Assembly: GCA_037039925.1 (NCBI GenBank)
Contig: JAXRKP010000532.1
Span: forward strand, 156,001 to 220,000
Reading direction: 5' to 3'
From: Doris montereyensis
Lineage: Eukaryota > Mollusca > Gastropoda > Nudibranchia > Dorididae
Length of the DNA: 64,000 bases
In this document: piece after piece, positions 53,390 through 64,000 of the stretch
Numbering within the stretch: position 1 is the first letter of the stretch
Layout of the letters: each line of letters begins with the position of its first letter
The notes under the pieces: generated by a model
The model's database searches: none
What the model saw: the letters and a program-made list of their open reading frames with translations, nothing else
What the model was told of the DNA's origin: nothing
Translations under genes and position numbers: made by a program

Positions 53390-54960
53390 TGTCTTGTGCA
53401 ATATTTGTGATTGGTACAACTTTAATTTGTGTCTGGTGCAATATTTGTGATTGGTACAACTTTAATTTGTGTCAATTGCAAACGTGATTGGTACAACTTT
53501 AATTTTGTGTCTGGTGCAATATTTGTGATTGGTACAAAATTTGTGTCTGGTGCAATATTTGTGATTGGTACAACTTCAATTTGTGTCTTGTGCAATATTT
53601 GTGATTGGTGTACAACCTTAATTTGTGTCTGGTGCAATATTTGTGATTGGTACAACTTTAATTTGTGTCTTGTGCAATATTTGTGATTGGTACAACTTTA
53701 ATTTGTGTCTGGTGCAATATTTGTGATTGGTACAACTTTAATTTGTGTCTTGTGCAATATTTGTGATTGGTGTACAACTTTAATTTGTGTCTGGTGCAAT
53801 ATTTGTGATTGGTACAACTTTAATTTGTGTCTGTGCAATATTTGTGATTGGTACAACTAATTTGTGTCTAGTGCAATATTTGTGATTGGTACAACTTTAA
53901 TTTGTGTCTTGTGCAATATTTGTGATTGGTGTACAACCTTAATTTGTGTCTGGTGCAATATTTGTGATTGGTACAACCTTAATTTGTGTCTGGTGCAATT
54001 ACGTGATTGGTACAACTTTAATTTGTGTCTGGTGCAATATTTGTGATTGGTACAACTTTAATTTGTGTCTGGTGCAATATTTGTGATTGGTACAACTTTT
54101 AATTTGTGTCTGGTGCATTATTTGTGATTGGTACAACCTTAATTTGTGTCTGGGTACAACCTTAATTCTGGTGCAATTATGTGATTGGTACAACCTTAAT
54201 TTGTGTCGGGTGCAATATTTGTGATTGGTACAACCTTAATTTGTGTCGGGTGCAATATTTGTGATTGGTACAACCTTAATTTGTGTCTGGGTGCATTATT
54301 TGGATTGCAATATTTATGATTGGTACAACCTTAATTTGTGTCTGGGTGCAATATTTATGATTGGTACAACCTTAATTTGTATCGGGAGCAATATTTGTGA
54401 TTGGTACAACCTTAATTTGTGTCTGGGTGCATTATTTATGATTGGTACAACCTTAATTTGTGTCTGGGTGCAATATTTATGATTGGTACAACCTTAATTT
54501 GTGTCTGGGTGCAATTTTGTGATTGGTACAACCTTAATTTGTGTCTTGCATTATTTATGATTGGTACAACCTTAATTTGTGTCTGGGTGCAATATTTGTG
54601 ATTGGTACAACCTTAATTTGTGTCTGGGTGCAATATTTGTGATTGGTACAACCTTAATTTGTGTCTGGTGCAATATTTGTGATTAGTACAACCTTAATTT
54701 GTGTCGGGTGCAATATTTATGATTGGTACAACCTTAATTTGTGTCTGGTGCAATATTTGTGATTGGTACAACCTTAATTTGTGTCTGGTGCAATATTTGT
54801 GATTGGTACAACCTTAATTTGTGTCGGGTGCAATATTTGTGATTGGTACAACCTTAATTTGTGTCTGGTGCAATTATGTGATTGGTACAACCTTAATTTT
54901 GTGTCGTGCAATATTTGTGATTGGTGTACAACCTTAATTTGTATCTGGTGCACTCGCCGT
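53390..54960. repeat. 40-bp satellite, about 38 copies
   Basis: Unit GGTGCAATATTTGTGATTGG, TACAACYTTAATTTGTGTCT. TTTAAT units occupy the left and CTTAAT the right, and a GGGTGCA variant is confined to about 54280-54660, showing segmental homogenisation. Confidence 0.96.
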
Positions 54961-55014
54961 TATGTCTGGTACAATACAATAATGTATTTGTGTCTGATAT
55001 ACAATCTTTGTGCC

Positions 55015-57062
55015 GAGTACTAGTCAGCAGTACAATCTTTGTGTCTGGATGACGCTCTTTGCCTAAGACAATACTATTTTATTATGTGTGTCTACAACAG
55101 TCTTTATGTCTGTATGACGCTCTTTGCCTAAGACAATACTATTTTATTATGTGTGTCTTCAACAATCTTTGTATCCATAGTACAACAATCTTTGTGTCCA
55201 CACTACAACAATCTTTGTGTCCACAATCTTTGTGTTCACAGTATATCTTTGTACAATCTTTTGTTCACAGTATAACAATCTTTGTGTTCACAGTATAACA
55301 ATCTTTGTACAACAATCTTTGAGTTCACACTACAACAATCTTTGTGTCCGCAGTACAACAATCTCTGTGTCCACAGTATAACAATCTTTGTGTTCACAAT
55401 ACAACAATCTTTGTGTCCAAACTACAACAATCTTTGTTCACAATACAACAATCTCTGTGTCCAAACTACAACAATCTTTGTGTTCACAATACAACAATCT
55501 TTGTGTTCCACATACAACAATCTTTGTGTTCACAGTACAACAATCTTTGTGTTCACAATACAACAATCTTTGTGTCCACAGTATAACAATCTTTGTGTTC
55601 ACAGTATAACAATCTTTGTGTTCACAGTACAACAATCTTTGTGTCTACAGTACAACAATCTTTGTGTCCACAGTGTAACAATCTTTGTGTTCACAGTATA
55701 ACAATCTTTGTGTCCACAGTATAACAATCTTTGTGTTCACAGTATAACAACAATCTTTGTGTTCACAGTATAACAATCTTTGTGTCCACAGTATAACAAT
55801 CTTTGTGTCTACACTACAACAAGTATAACAATCTTTGTGTTCACAGTATAACAATCTTTGTGTTCACAGTATAACAATCTTTGTGTTCACATTATAACAA
55901 TCTTTGTGTCCACAGTATAACAATCTTTGTGTTCACAGTACAACAATCTTTAGTTTGTTTGTCCACACTACAACAATCTTTGTGTCCACTAACAATCTTT
56001 GTGTCCACACTACACAATCTTTGTGTCCACACTACAACAATCTTTGTGTCCACACTACAACAATCTTTGTGTCCACAGTACAACAATCTTTGTGTCCACA
56101 CTACAACAATCTTTGTGTCCCATATCTTTGTGTATACTACAACAATCTTTGTGTCCACAGTATAACAATCTTTGTGTCCACAACTACAACAATCTTTGTG
56201 TCCACAGTACAACAATCTTTGTGTCCACACTACTTTGTGTACACAACAACAATCTTTGTGTCCATACTACAACAATCTTTGTGTCCACACTACAACAATC
56301 TTTTGTGTCCACAAGTACAACAATCTTTGTGTCCACACTACAACAATCTTTGTGTCCATAGTACAACAATCTTTGTGTCCATACTACAACAATATTTGTG
56401 TCCATGACAATCTTTGTGTACAACAATCTTTGTCCATACTACACAGCAATCTTTGTGTCCACACTACAACAATCTTTGTGTCCATAGTACAACAATCTTT
56501 GTGTCCACAGTACAACAATATTTGTGTCCATAGTACAACAATCTTTGTGTCCATAGTACAACAATATTTGTGTCCATAGTACAACAATCTTTGTGTCCAT
56601 AGTACAACAATATTTGTGTCACACTACAACAATCTTTGTGTCCATAGTACAACAATCTTTGTGTCACTACAACAATATAGTACAACAATCTTTGTGTCCA
56701 TAGTACAACAATATTTGTGTCCATAGTACAACAATCTTTGTGTCCATAGTACAACAATCTTTGTGTCCATAGTACAACAATATTTGTGTCCATAGTACAA
56801 CAATCTTTGTGTCCATAGTATAACAATATTTGTGTCCATCTTTGTGTCCATAGTATAACAATATTTGTGTCCATAGTACAACAATCTTTGTGTCATAGTA
56901 TAACAATATTTGTGTCCATACAACAATCTTTGTGTCCATAGTACAACAATCTTTTGTCCACAGTACAACAATCTTTGTGTCCACACAACAATCTTTGTGT
57001 CCACACTACAACAATCTTTGTGTCCATAGTACAACAATCTTTGTGTCCACAGTACACAACAA
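55015..57062. repeat. 23-bp satellite, about 85 copies
   Basis: Unit CAACAATCTTTGTGTCCAYA plus RTA. TTCACAGT, CCACACT and CCATAGT variants dominate successive blocks from left to right. Its core TACAAC..TTTGTGTC is shared with the 40-bp unit next door, joined by a degenerate zone at 54960-55200. Confidence 0.96.
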
Positions 57063-57655
57063 TGCTTGTGACTGGCACATCTTGTAAAATGCACCAACAC
57101 CCCTTCCTTCCAGGCCTGTATGAGCCACAGTGCGGCATGGCATGAGATCTGGCGATCAATACATTGCAATGTAATGGTAAGCCTGTGGTAAGCTAACAAG
57201 GTAAGACAGGCCGCCTGGTGGGGGGGGGGCACCACTGAGAGGCTGTTGCTGCTTCTGCTGTTGCTACTGCTGCTGTGCCTGATATGGCAATCTAAGCACA
57301 GGTATTGAATATATCTCGCCTACGCCTACATCGTGGATCAGCGCTGACTGCTACATGGTGGTAATGTATTCATTGCATTTACAATTGTTGTAGTTTGATG
57401 AAACCTTGTGATTGTGGCTGACAACAGTGGAAAAGTCGAAGCGATGGCCAAAACCGATTTCCAAGAAAATGTCAAAAGGTAAATCAATGTGTCACATGAG
57501 GCTAAAACGGTTCAATCTGTATTTTTCGAATAAACTGATTATTACATAATTGATTATTTCAGACAGCAACACATACCTGGTGACGTTGTGTTGTCACAAT
57601 CAGTAGTGTAAGGTTGTGTAAATGTGTAATCACCACGACAGTTTTCAAACCCTGG
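57063..57655. other. Mostly unrecognised; SINE C head and a possible tiny exon
   Basis: 57570-57665 matches the head of family C (GTCACAATCAGTAGTGTAAG, ACAGTTTTCAAACCCTGGCT). At 57444-57480 an ATG in GCGATGG context runs MAKTDFQENVK to a donor AAAAG|GTAAAT on the plus strand, a weak exon candidate. Confidence 0.3.
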
Positions 57656-57665
57656 CTGTCCCAGT

Positions 57666-58068
57666 TTATACATGTATACACACACACATATTGACATACA
57701 TACATATATACATACACACATATATACATACACACATACATACATGCATACACACATACATACATGCATACACACACATACATACATACATACACACATA
57801 TACATACATATATCTAGACACACATAATATACGTACACACATATTATATACATACACACATATAAACACACACGCATATACATACACACATACATACATA
57901 CATACATACATATATACATGCACACACATTCACACACACACACACACCCATACATGCACATACATAACACACAATACAAACATATGTACATACATACATG
58001 TATACATACACACATACATACAAATATACGTACATGCATACATGTATACATACACACATACAAACAAA
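57666..58068. repeat. (ACAT/ACAC)n microsatellite
   Basis: 400 bp of CATA/CACA tetranucleotides with TATA patches. The Cys/Tyr/Val-rich frames here are artefacts. Confidence 0.97.
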
Positions 58069-58374
58069 GGTTACATAATACTATGCACACGTGAACTCTG
58101 TCAATCGAAACTTTGAGGTTCGGTTAATAAAAGGTTGAGATAATATGATCCTTTCATCCTCTACTTATTGTTTGTGTTTTCCTTTCATTCAGCCATTCCT
58201 TTGTGCGAACACAGGTCTACGGGTGTACGGTGTACGGTCTCGTTGAATACACGATTTACACCAGCATTGCGTTGACCTATAGTACGGATTTATCGCTTAT
58301 CTAAACAATGTCTGCCCATAATATTTGTGGTCATATCTTTCTCTGGTCGACACACTCTTTGAATACGCCAGACA

Positions 58375-58470
58375 ACTACACACACCTGACGGCGTTGTGT
58401 CGTCACAATCAGTAATGTTGTTGTACTTGTACTACAGTTTTCAAACCCTAGCTGGCCCAGTTCTTAAAGG
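58375..58470 (+). repeat. SINE C head fragment
   Basis: GGCGTTGTGTCGTCACAATC, AGTAATGTTG and TTTTCAAACCCTAGCTGGCC are near-identical to 57570-57665. Confidence 0.65.
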
Positions 58471-58649
58471 TGTTTTCCCCCTTCTCTCGTTCTCATGACG
58501 TTTTATTCCAGGAAAGCAACGTGTACTTCACTCTTCTTTCCTTCCTCTCTTCACTCAGAGGCGAACGAGTAGCAAGGCTTGACGTAGATGAGCATCCTTG
58601 CATAGTGTTGCTTTCTGATTTGATTTGATTTCTACCAACATCCACAACT

Positions 58650-58790
58650 TTGGTTTTGGTGGGATTTTCGATTTTGCCCAGACTGCCCTATACACAGCCA
58701 GTGGGTAGTTAACGTGCACATAGTGCTGTGATCTGTACACGGGACCTCCATTTTATAGTTCGTCTACGATGGAAATAGGTGCGCCAATGA
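58650..58790 (-). mobile_element. SINE B body fragment
   Basis: TTTTGGTGGGATTTTCGATT, GCCCAGACTGCCCTATACAC, TGTGATCTGTACACGGGACC match the 3' half of family B. The tRNA-like head is missing. Confidence 0.75.
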
Positions 58791-59160
58791 CATGGGTTCA
58801 AAGCGCTTAATAAGTGCATTAATAACACATAAAGAAGACAAAACAAAACGGCATATTGTGTAGATGTACTGCGCGTAGCAACCATGAGGCCAATGATAAA
58901 AGGCGGACTGATAAACTTCAGCGTTTGATTTACAAAAATGTTTTTCTTCTATATAACGTATTTAAAGTTTTCACAATTACAACATATCCAATTTTAAACA
59001 CGATGGATGCGTGACGACACGACGACCAGCAAATGAATTAAAGCCCTGGGGTATTGTGTGCATGCCTGGTGTATCTAGTTTTCATACTTGACAGGCAGGG
59101 CAGATTATATTTTATCTGAAAAGTGAAAGGCCAAAGAGCGTTTTCACCTACTGATTAAAA
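58791..59160. other. Nothing recognised
   Basis: Unique sequence before the (GA)n tract. No feature could be supported. Confidence 0.45.
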
Positions 59161-59163
59161 CAT

Positions 59164-59467
<304 letters not shown>

Positions 59468-59484
59468 GCTACTAACGTGATCTC

Positions 59485-59700
59485 AAGGTAAAACAGCCAA
59501 GGGATCTTTAACGTGAACAGAGTGTTGTGATCAGCACACGGGACCTCCTTATCGTCCATCTTCGATGGGACAAGGTGTCGATCCACCTACGTGACTTAGG
59601 GGAGTGTAGATTGTGCTCGACAAAACTCAAGAAAAATTGTCAACCGCTGGCAGGGCTTGAACCCACAACACTTTGCCTCTGAACTACCGAGGGAGGAGGA
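59485..59700 (-). mobile_element. SINE B copy
   Basis: AACAGCCAAGGGATCTTTAA, TGTGATCAGCACACGGGACC, CGATGGGACAAGGTGTCGAT and, on the minus strand, B-box GGTTCAAGCCC. The (GA)n tract begins about 20 bp from its 3' end. Confidence 0.8.
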
Positions 59701-60119
59701 GACCTTATTTATTGTATTATCCTAATACACGTACACATGAACTACACCAACACACACACTAGTGCTAGTACAATCACACTCCATCCACACTTTCCAAACA
59801 GACCGTGCTTCCCAACACCGATTTGTATGGAGGCCAGTGATAAAAAAAAAAAGAAGGGAAAAGTGGTTGTCACGGGTTGCATCGATATGAGTCTCGTTTA
59901 TCGTCACCAGTCACAAGATTTGTATGATGTGCTCAGTCATGTTGGTGAACTGGGTCAAAGGTCATGTTCCGAGTTGTTTATCTAGGTGGGACGAAGGGCT
60001 GGGAACGCGTGTCGTGAATATTACATACCTGTAGTGTTAACAATCGAAAATCGAAAAAAAAAACTGAAACACATCAAAGTTCATGTCACAGCAACTCATT
60101 TTTTGTATGGCAAAGAGAT

Positions 60120-60121
60120 TG

Positions 60122-60155
<34 letters not shown>

Positions 60156-60592
60156 TATTAGATAGAAAGGAAGGATATATTAGATAAAAGGAAGGAAGGA
60201 AGAAAGAAGTGGAGAAGAAGAAGAAGAAGAAGAAGAAGAAGAAGAAGAAGAAGAAGAAGAAGAAGAAGAAGAAGAAGAAGATGAAGGAGGCGGAGGAGGA
60301 GGATGAGGAGAAGGAGAAGGAGGAGGAGGAGGAGGAGAAGGAGCAGGAGGAGAAGAAGAAGGAGGAGAAAGGACGAGGAGGAGAAGGAGGAGAAAGGACG
60401 AGGAGGAGGAGAAAAAGACGAGGAGAAAAGGAGGAGAAGAAGGAGGAGAAGGGGGAGAAAGGAGAAGGGGGGAGAAAGGAGAAGGGGGAGAAAGGAGAAG
60501 GGGGAGAAGGGGAGAAAGAAGAAGAAGGAGAAGGAGAAGAAGAAGAAAAGAAGAAGAAGAAGAAGAAGAAGAAGAAGAAGAAGAAGAATACG
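60120..60592. repeat. (GATA)n then (GAA/GGA)n purine tract
   Basis: Eight GATA units (60124-60154), GGAA repeats, then about 380 bp of GAA, GGA and GAAAGGA triplet mixtures, all purine on the plus strand. Such mirror-rich purine tracts can form triplex DNA. Confidence 0.97.
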
Positions 60593-61069
60593 TGGCTAGG
60601 TGGAGCCTCCTTGTACCATTGCACACTATCATCCCACCAACAGAAACAGTGCCAAAGCTTTATCTAACTAAACGTACACTTTAGGTAAAAGAGGCGAAAT
60701 GCCCTCCTGTCGTCACGTGCTCACTTCTTGCCCCGGAAAAATGGCGGTGCAAAGACAGTCAGCGGCTCGTGAACGAACGAATCTCAAAAAGCACATGACA
60801 AGCCAGAAATGCGTGGCGTGTGCAACCACAATCAGTGACAACAACATCTCTCGAACAACGTTTCCGAATCCACATGAATTATGAGAATTTGCTGTGTCGT
60901 GTTGTGCTGGGCCACGTTGTCGTCACATTCTCTTCGATGACGACTAGATCTACCTTGCTTTCAACACAACCGCCCCGGTCCCACGCCGTGCTTACGTTAA
61001 GTGCACACATCACACATTGCAATCATTGTATGCACTCACATGACGGCAGATATTTTCTCAATGTCCAAG
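60593..61069. other. GC-richer island, possible promoter
   Basis: Contains CACGTG at about 60715 and AAAATGGCGG at 60739, a YY1-like word, in CpG-containing DNA. The ATG there opens MAVQRQSAARERTNLKKHMT, but no donor or family could be assigned. Confidence 0.25.
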
Positions 61070-61355
61070 ACCCTTATGGCCAATAGAGCCGGAGCTTATC
61101 CCGTTTCTATAGCGTGAAGTGGAACAGGTGATAATAATCACCTCCTCGACAGGACGCTAGGCTGACGCAGGTTTTTACTTCCAAGCTAGTGCTTGTACCC
61201 ACTCGCACCTGGGTCGAGTGGGGTGAATAGTAAATGCGTGTTAAGTGTCTTTCCCGGGGAACACAACGTCGGAACTCGCTTTGCTAGGATTCGAACTCAG
61301 GATCCCATGACCTTAAGTCTGGCAGCCTAACCAATCAGCCATCAACGCCCCGGCA
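61070..61355 (-). mobile_element. SINE A copy
   Basis: Reverse orientation: the tail GAGCTTATCCCGTTTCTATA and body are followed by B-box GAGTTCGAATCC (minus) and the head at 61345. Confidence 0.85.
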
Positions 61356-61665
61356 TCTTCATTGTGGACGTGTGTAACACCAAATCAATTAAACAATTGT
61401 AAAAAAAAAACGACCACCCCCCTCCTCACCCAGTTTATCTTAGTGGCAATGGTGGCTAAAATCCTAATATCAAAAACAAATCCTCAAAGCACATAATGTG
61501 TGTTACTGTTGTGTAAATCAAAGTCGACAGTGATTTGTCACAAGCACGAGGCAGACACGACATGCAACACAAAGAGATACATTACATCCGTGAACACAAA
61601 ACTCATTTAACAGGAAAATGTACAGAGGCGTGAAATGACGTCACGTCTTCACTTCCCGTTCTTAT
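61356..61665. other. Nothing recognised
   Basis: Unique sequence; a palindromic CRE-like TGACGTCA lies at about 61636 without an associated gene. Confidence 0.4.
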
Positions 61666-61667
61666 TG

Positions 61668-61840
61668 TGATGTCTGTCTTCGATGCTGTCGATGCTGTCA
61701 ATGCTGTCTGTCTTCGTTGCTGTCAATGCTGTCAATGCTGTCTGTCTTCGATGCTGTCAATGCTGTCTGTCTTCGTTGCTTCAATGCTGTCAATGCTGTC
61801 TGTCTTCGTTGCTGTCAATGCTGTCAATGTAATTTGAAAT
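61668..61840. repeat. Composite GATGCTGTCAAT minisatellite
   Basis: CAATGCTGTC and TGTCTTCGWTGCTGT modules alternate about ten times, with units of about 12 and 24 bp. Confidence 0.9.
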
Positions 61841-62029
61841 AGACCACAATGAAATGTTGTCTGTCTTCCTTTTTATGCCCTGTAAAATCGAAACTGATTC
61901 AAGCAATCAGTGTACCAAGGACATACAGACATGCTGAGTCTAGCCAAATCGAATGGGAAGTAAGTTCCTTCTCTCATTGTCAACTGTTTTTTCGTTGCTG
62001 TCAGAGTTTTTTCATTCGATTTGATCAGG

Positions 62030-62270
62030 GGTTTTGGTAAAGGTGTTAACAAATAATTCTGCCCGAATTGCCTTGTAAATAACCAAAAGGGATCCTTAAC
62101 GCAAACAGAGTGTTGTGATCTGCACACGGTACCTCCTGTTTTGTCGTCCGTCAACTCTTTGGACCAGGGGGCGGGGGATAAGTTGGCCGTGACAATCTAC
62201 CCAGACTGAGAATCAAACTCAGTCTCATGAATGGCAGTCAGATGCTCTACCGACTGGGCGACCTGCTGAT
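62030..62270 (-). mobile_element. SINE B relative with a different tRNA-like head
   Basis: The body (TTGTGATCTGCACACGG, CTTGTAAATAACCAAAAGGG) is family B. The head reads CGCCCAGTCGGTAGAGCATC and, further on, GAGTTTGATTCTCA on the minus strand, a different tRNA-type A-box (TCGGTAGAGCATC). Possible head exchange between SINEs. Confidence 0.7.
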
Positions 62271-62720
62271 CAAGCCCGGAGCGTGATCTCGAGATGACTT
62301 CAGAGAAAACAGTGACAGTACTGACAGATGGGACTTTGGAGTAACGTCCGTCAGCTGACCCCACATGCCCAGTTGTGTCTCATGACACACCGAGTGCATT
62401 TGGTCAGCGCAAACAGAGAATAACTTTACTTGATTTTAGTGCTGCACCCAAATCAAAATCAAAACCGACATGAGCTGGCCACGGAAGTGAGAGGTGAGAG
62501 GTGAGAGGATTGATGCCACGCCGATGTCGACCTAGATCTTATCTAAAGATTACACACACACAAATGCGATACATAGCTCCCGCCACGTCTGTAAGTTGAG
62601 AGTGTTTCCCATCTAAACAAAACAAACAATCCCACAAACCAACCAAAAACAAACAAACCCCAAAACAAACGACGAGAATGTGACGCCTTTAAGTTTGCAG
62701 CCTTATGTACACACACACCA
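62271..62720. other. Nothing recognised
   Basis: Unique sequence. No exon or repeat could be supported. Confidence 0.4.
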
Positions 62721-62722
62721 GA

Positions 62723-63045
<323 letters not shown>

Positions 63046-63284
63046 CGCGTCCCAAATACTTGATTATAATTTTGTGGCAAACCGAAGATGACGACCTGTG
63101 CTACTTTTCTTCTTTCCAAGTAAAAATAAACTAGTTTTGAACGCCGCATGTTAAATTAGAATTAACGATGTTGTTAGTAATGTTAGTCTGTTAGGCCAAA
63201 TAGCAACATGTTCAAGCCCCTGAAGCGACTGCTCGCATACTGAGGGCAACAAAGCGTTGTGACTAATGTGACAACGTAATGTTC

Positions 63285-63815
63285 AAGCCCTGAAGGCACG
63301 GGACGATACAATAATATGCTGTAACACACGTAATCGGTGTAGCGATACTGACAGGGCTCACGATACAACAAAGCGTTGTGACTAATGTGACACACGTAAT
63401 CGGTGTAGCGAAACTGACAGGGCTCACGATACAACAATATGCTGTAACACACGTAATCGGTGTAGCGATACTGACAGGGCTCACGATACAACAATATGCT
63501 GTAACACATCGGTGTAGCGAATCAGGGCTCACGTATGCTGTAACACACGTAATCGGTGTAGCGATACAGGGCTCACGATACAACAATATGCTGTAACACA
63601 CGTAATCGGTGTAGCGATACTGACAGGGCTCACGATACAACAATATGCTGTAACACACGTAATCGGTGTAGCGATACTGACAGGGCTCACGATACAACAA
63701 TGCGTTGTAACACACGTAATCGGTGTAGCGATACTGACAGAACTCACGATACAACAATGCGTTGTAACACACGTAATCGGTGTAGCGATACTGACGTAAG
63801 GTAGCTCACGATACA
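63285..63815. repeat. 57-bp minisatellite, about 9-10 copies
   Basis: Unit CACGTAATCGGTGTAGCGAT, ACTGACAGGGCTCACGATAC, AACAATATGCTGTAACA, with truncated copies near 63510-63570. 57 is a multiple of three, giving 19-residue periodic frames on the minus strand that are not genes. Confidence 0.96.
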
Positions 63816-63859
63816 ACAAAGCACTGCAGTTTGCAACAGATGTTCCCGGCTCCCGGTCC

Positions 63860-63903
63860 ATATTATAACATCATTAGTATTATTATTATTATTATTATTA
63901 TTA
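63860..63903. repeat. (ATT)n microsatellite
   Basis: About ten TTA triplets close to the window edge. Confidence 0.95.
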
Positions 63904-64000
63904 TAACTATTATGGCTAATTGAACCCAACCATGGGCGAGTGGAGTCGTCTGTGTTAGTGTTAGTCTGCTGTCCACAGTATTAGTGTGAGTATGCCCGTG

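Noticed and set aside
53390..57062. CRISPR array
   Set aside because: Repeats are directly adjacent with no unique spacers, and the window is eukaryotic.
55282..57235. Several frames of 100-200 codons in the 23-bp array
   Set aside because: Satellite translation only; no family, splice sites or unique segment.
57622..58116. Plus and minus frames in the ACAT region, up to 178 codons
   Set aside because: Tetranucleotide repeat translation.
63183..63861. Minus frames with a 19-residue period
   Set aside because: Caused by a 57-bp repeat, a multiple of three; no unique coding sequence.

Overview
This is a eukaryotic nuclear window, almost certainly from a mollusc or another lophotrochozoan. 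Genes are split by long introns with canonical GT/AG junctions. The recognisable proteins are animal proteins. The DNA is crowded with tRNA-derived SINEs, decayed LINE and Ty3/mdg4 elements, (CT)n/(GA)n tracts and about twenty minisatellites. I see no bacterial operon, CRISPR array or phage feature. Assignment to a mollusc is inference from this repeat style.

Layout. (1) About 0.1-25 kb, minus strand: one large C2H2 zinc-finger gene. I assembled fourteen exons by splice site and phase (22331 down to 420), plus two weaker 5' exons (22546-22636 and 24960-24994). The fourteen exons give about 1,394 residues: basic AT-hook-like N-terminal part, a 660-codon acidic Ser/Thr/Glu-rich exon, a KRGRPK AT-hook, ten C2H2 fingers and a non-finger tail. 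The phases close perfectly only if five single-base homopolymer errors are allowed. (2) 25-34 kb: intergenic; SINEs, a decayed Ty3/mdg4 pol (27.9-29.5 kb) and two (CT)n tracts of about 250-280 bp. (3) 34.5-43.5 kb, plus strand: the V-ATPase 16-kDa proteolipid (subunit c) gene in three exons; exon 3 carries two 1-bp insertions that break the frame as written. (4) 43.5-49.9 kb: SINEs, including a triple nest, and satellites. (5) 49941-50042, minus strand: last coding exon of the mitochondrial HSP90 paralogue TRAP1; its upstream exons are not found in the window. (6) 50-64 kb: no convincing gene; nearly continuous simple and minisatellite DNA (notably 53.4-57.06 kb) with SINE copies.

The genes are unrelated housekeeping or regulatory loci and do not form a pathway. 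The most unusual signal is in the zinc-finger gene. The 3' splice site of one exon (11284) is the founder of a 37-bp minisatellite, so about a dozen copies of the acceptor plus the first ten exon bases lie head to tail in the intron. A second exon (2375) has its acceptor duplicated once by a 41-bp tandem copy. A second theme is that minisatellites are born inside dispersed repeats: a short repeat family (here 'D') has given rise to at least two arrays, and a segment of pol has been amplified into a 55-bp array.
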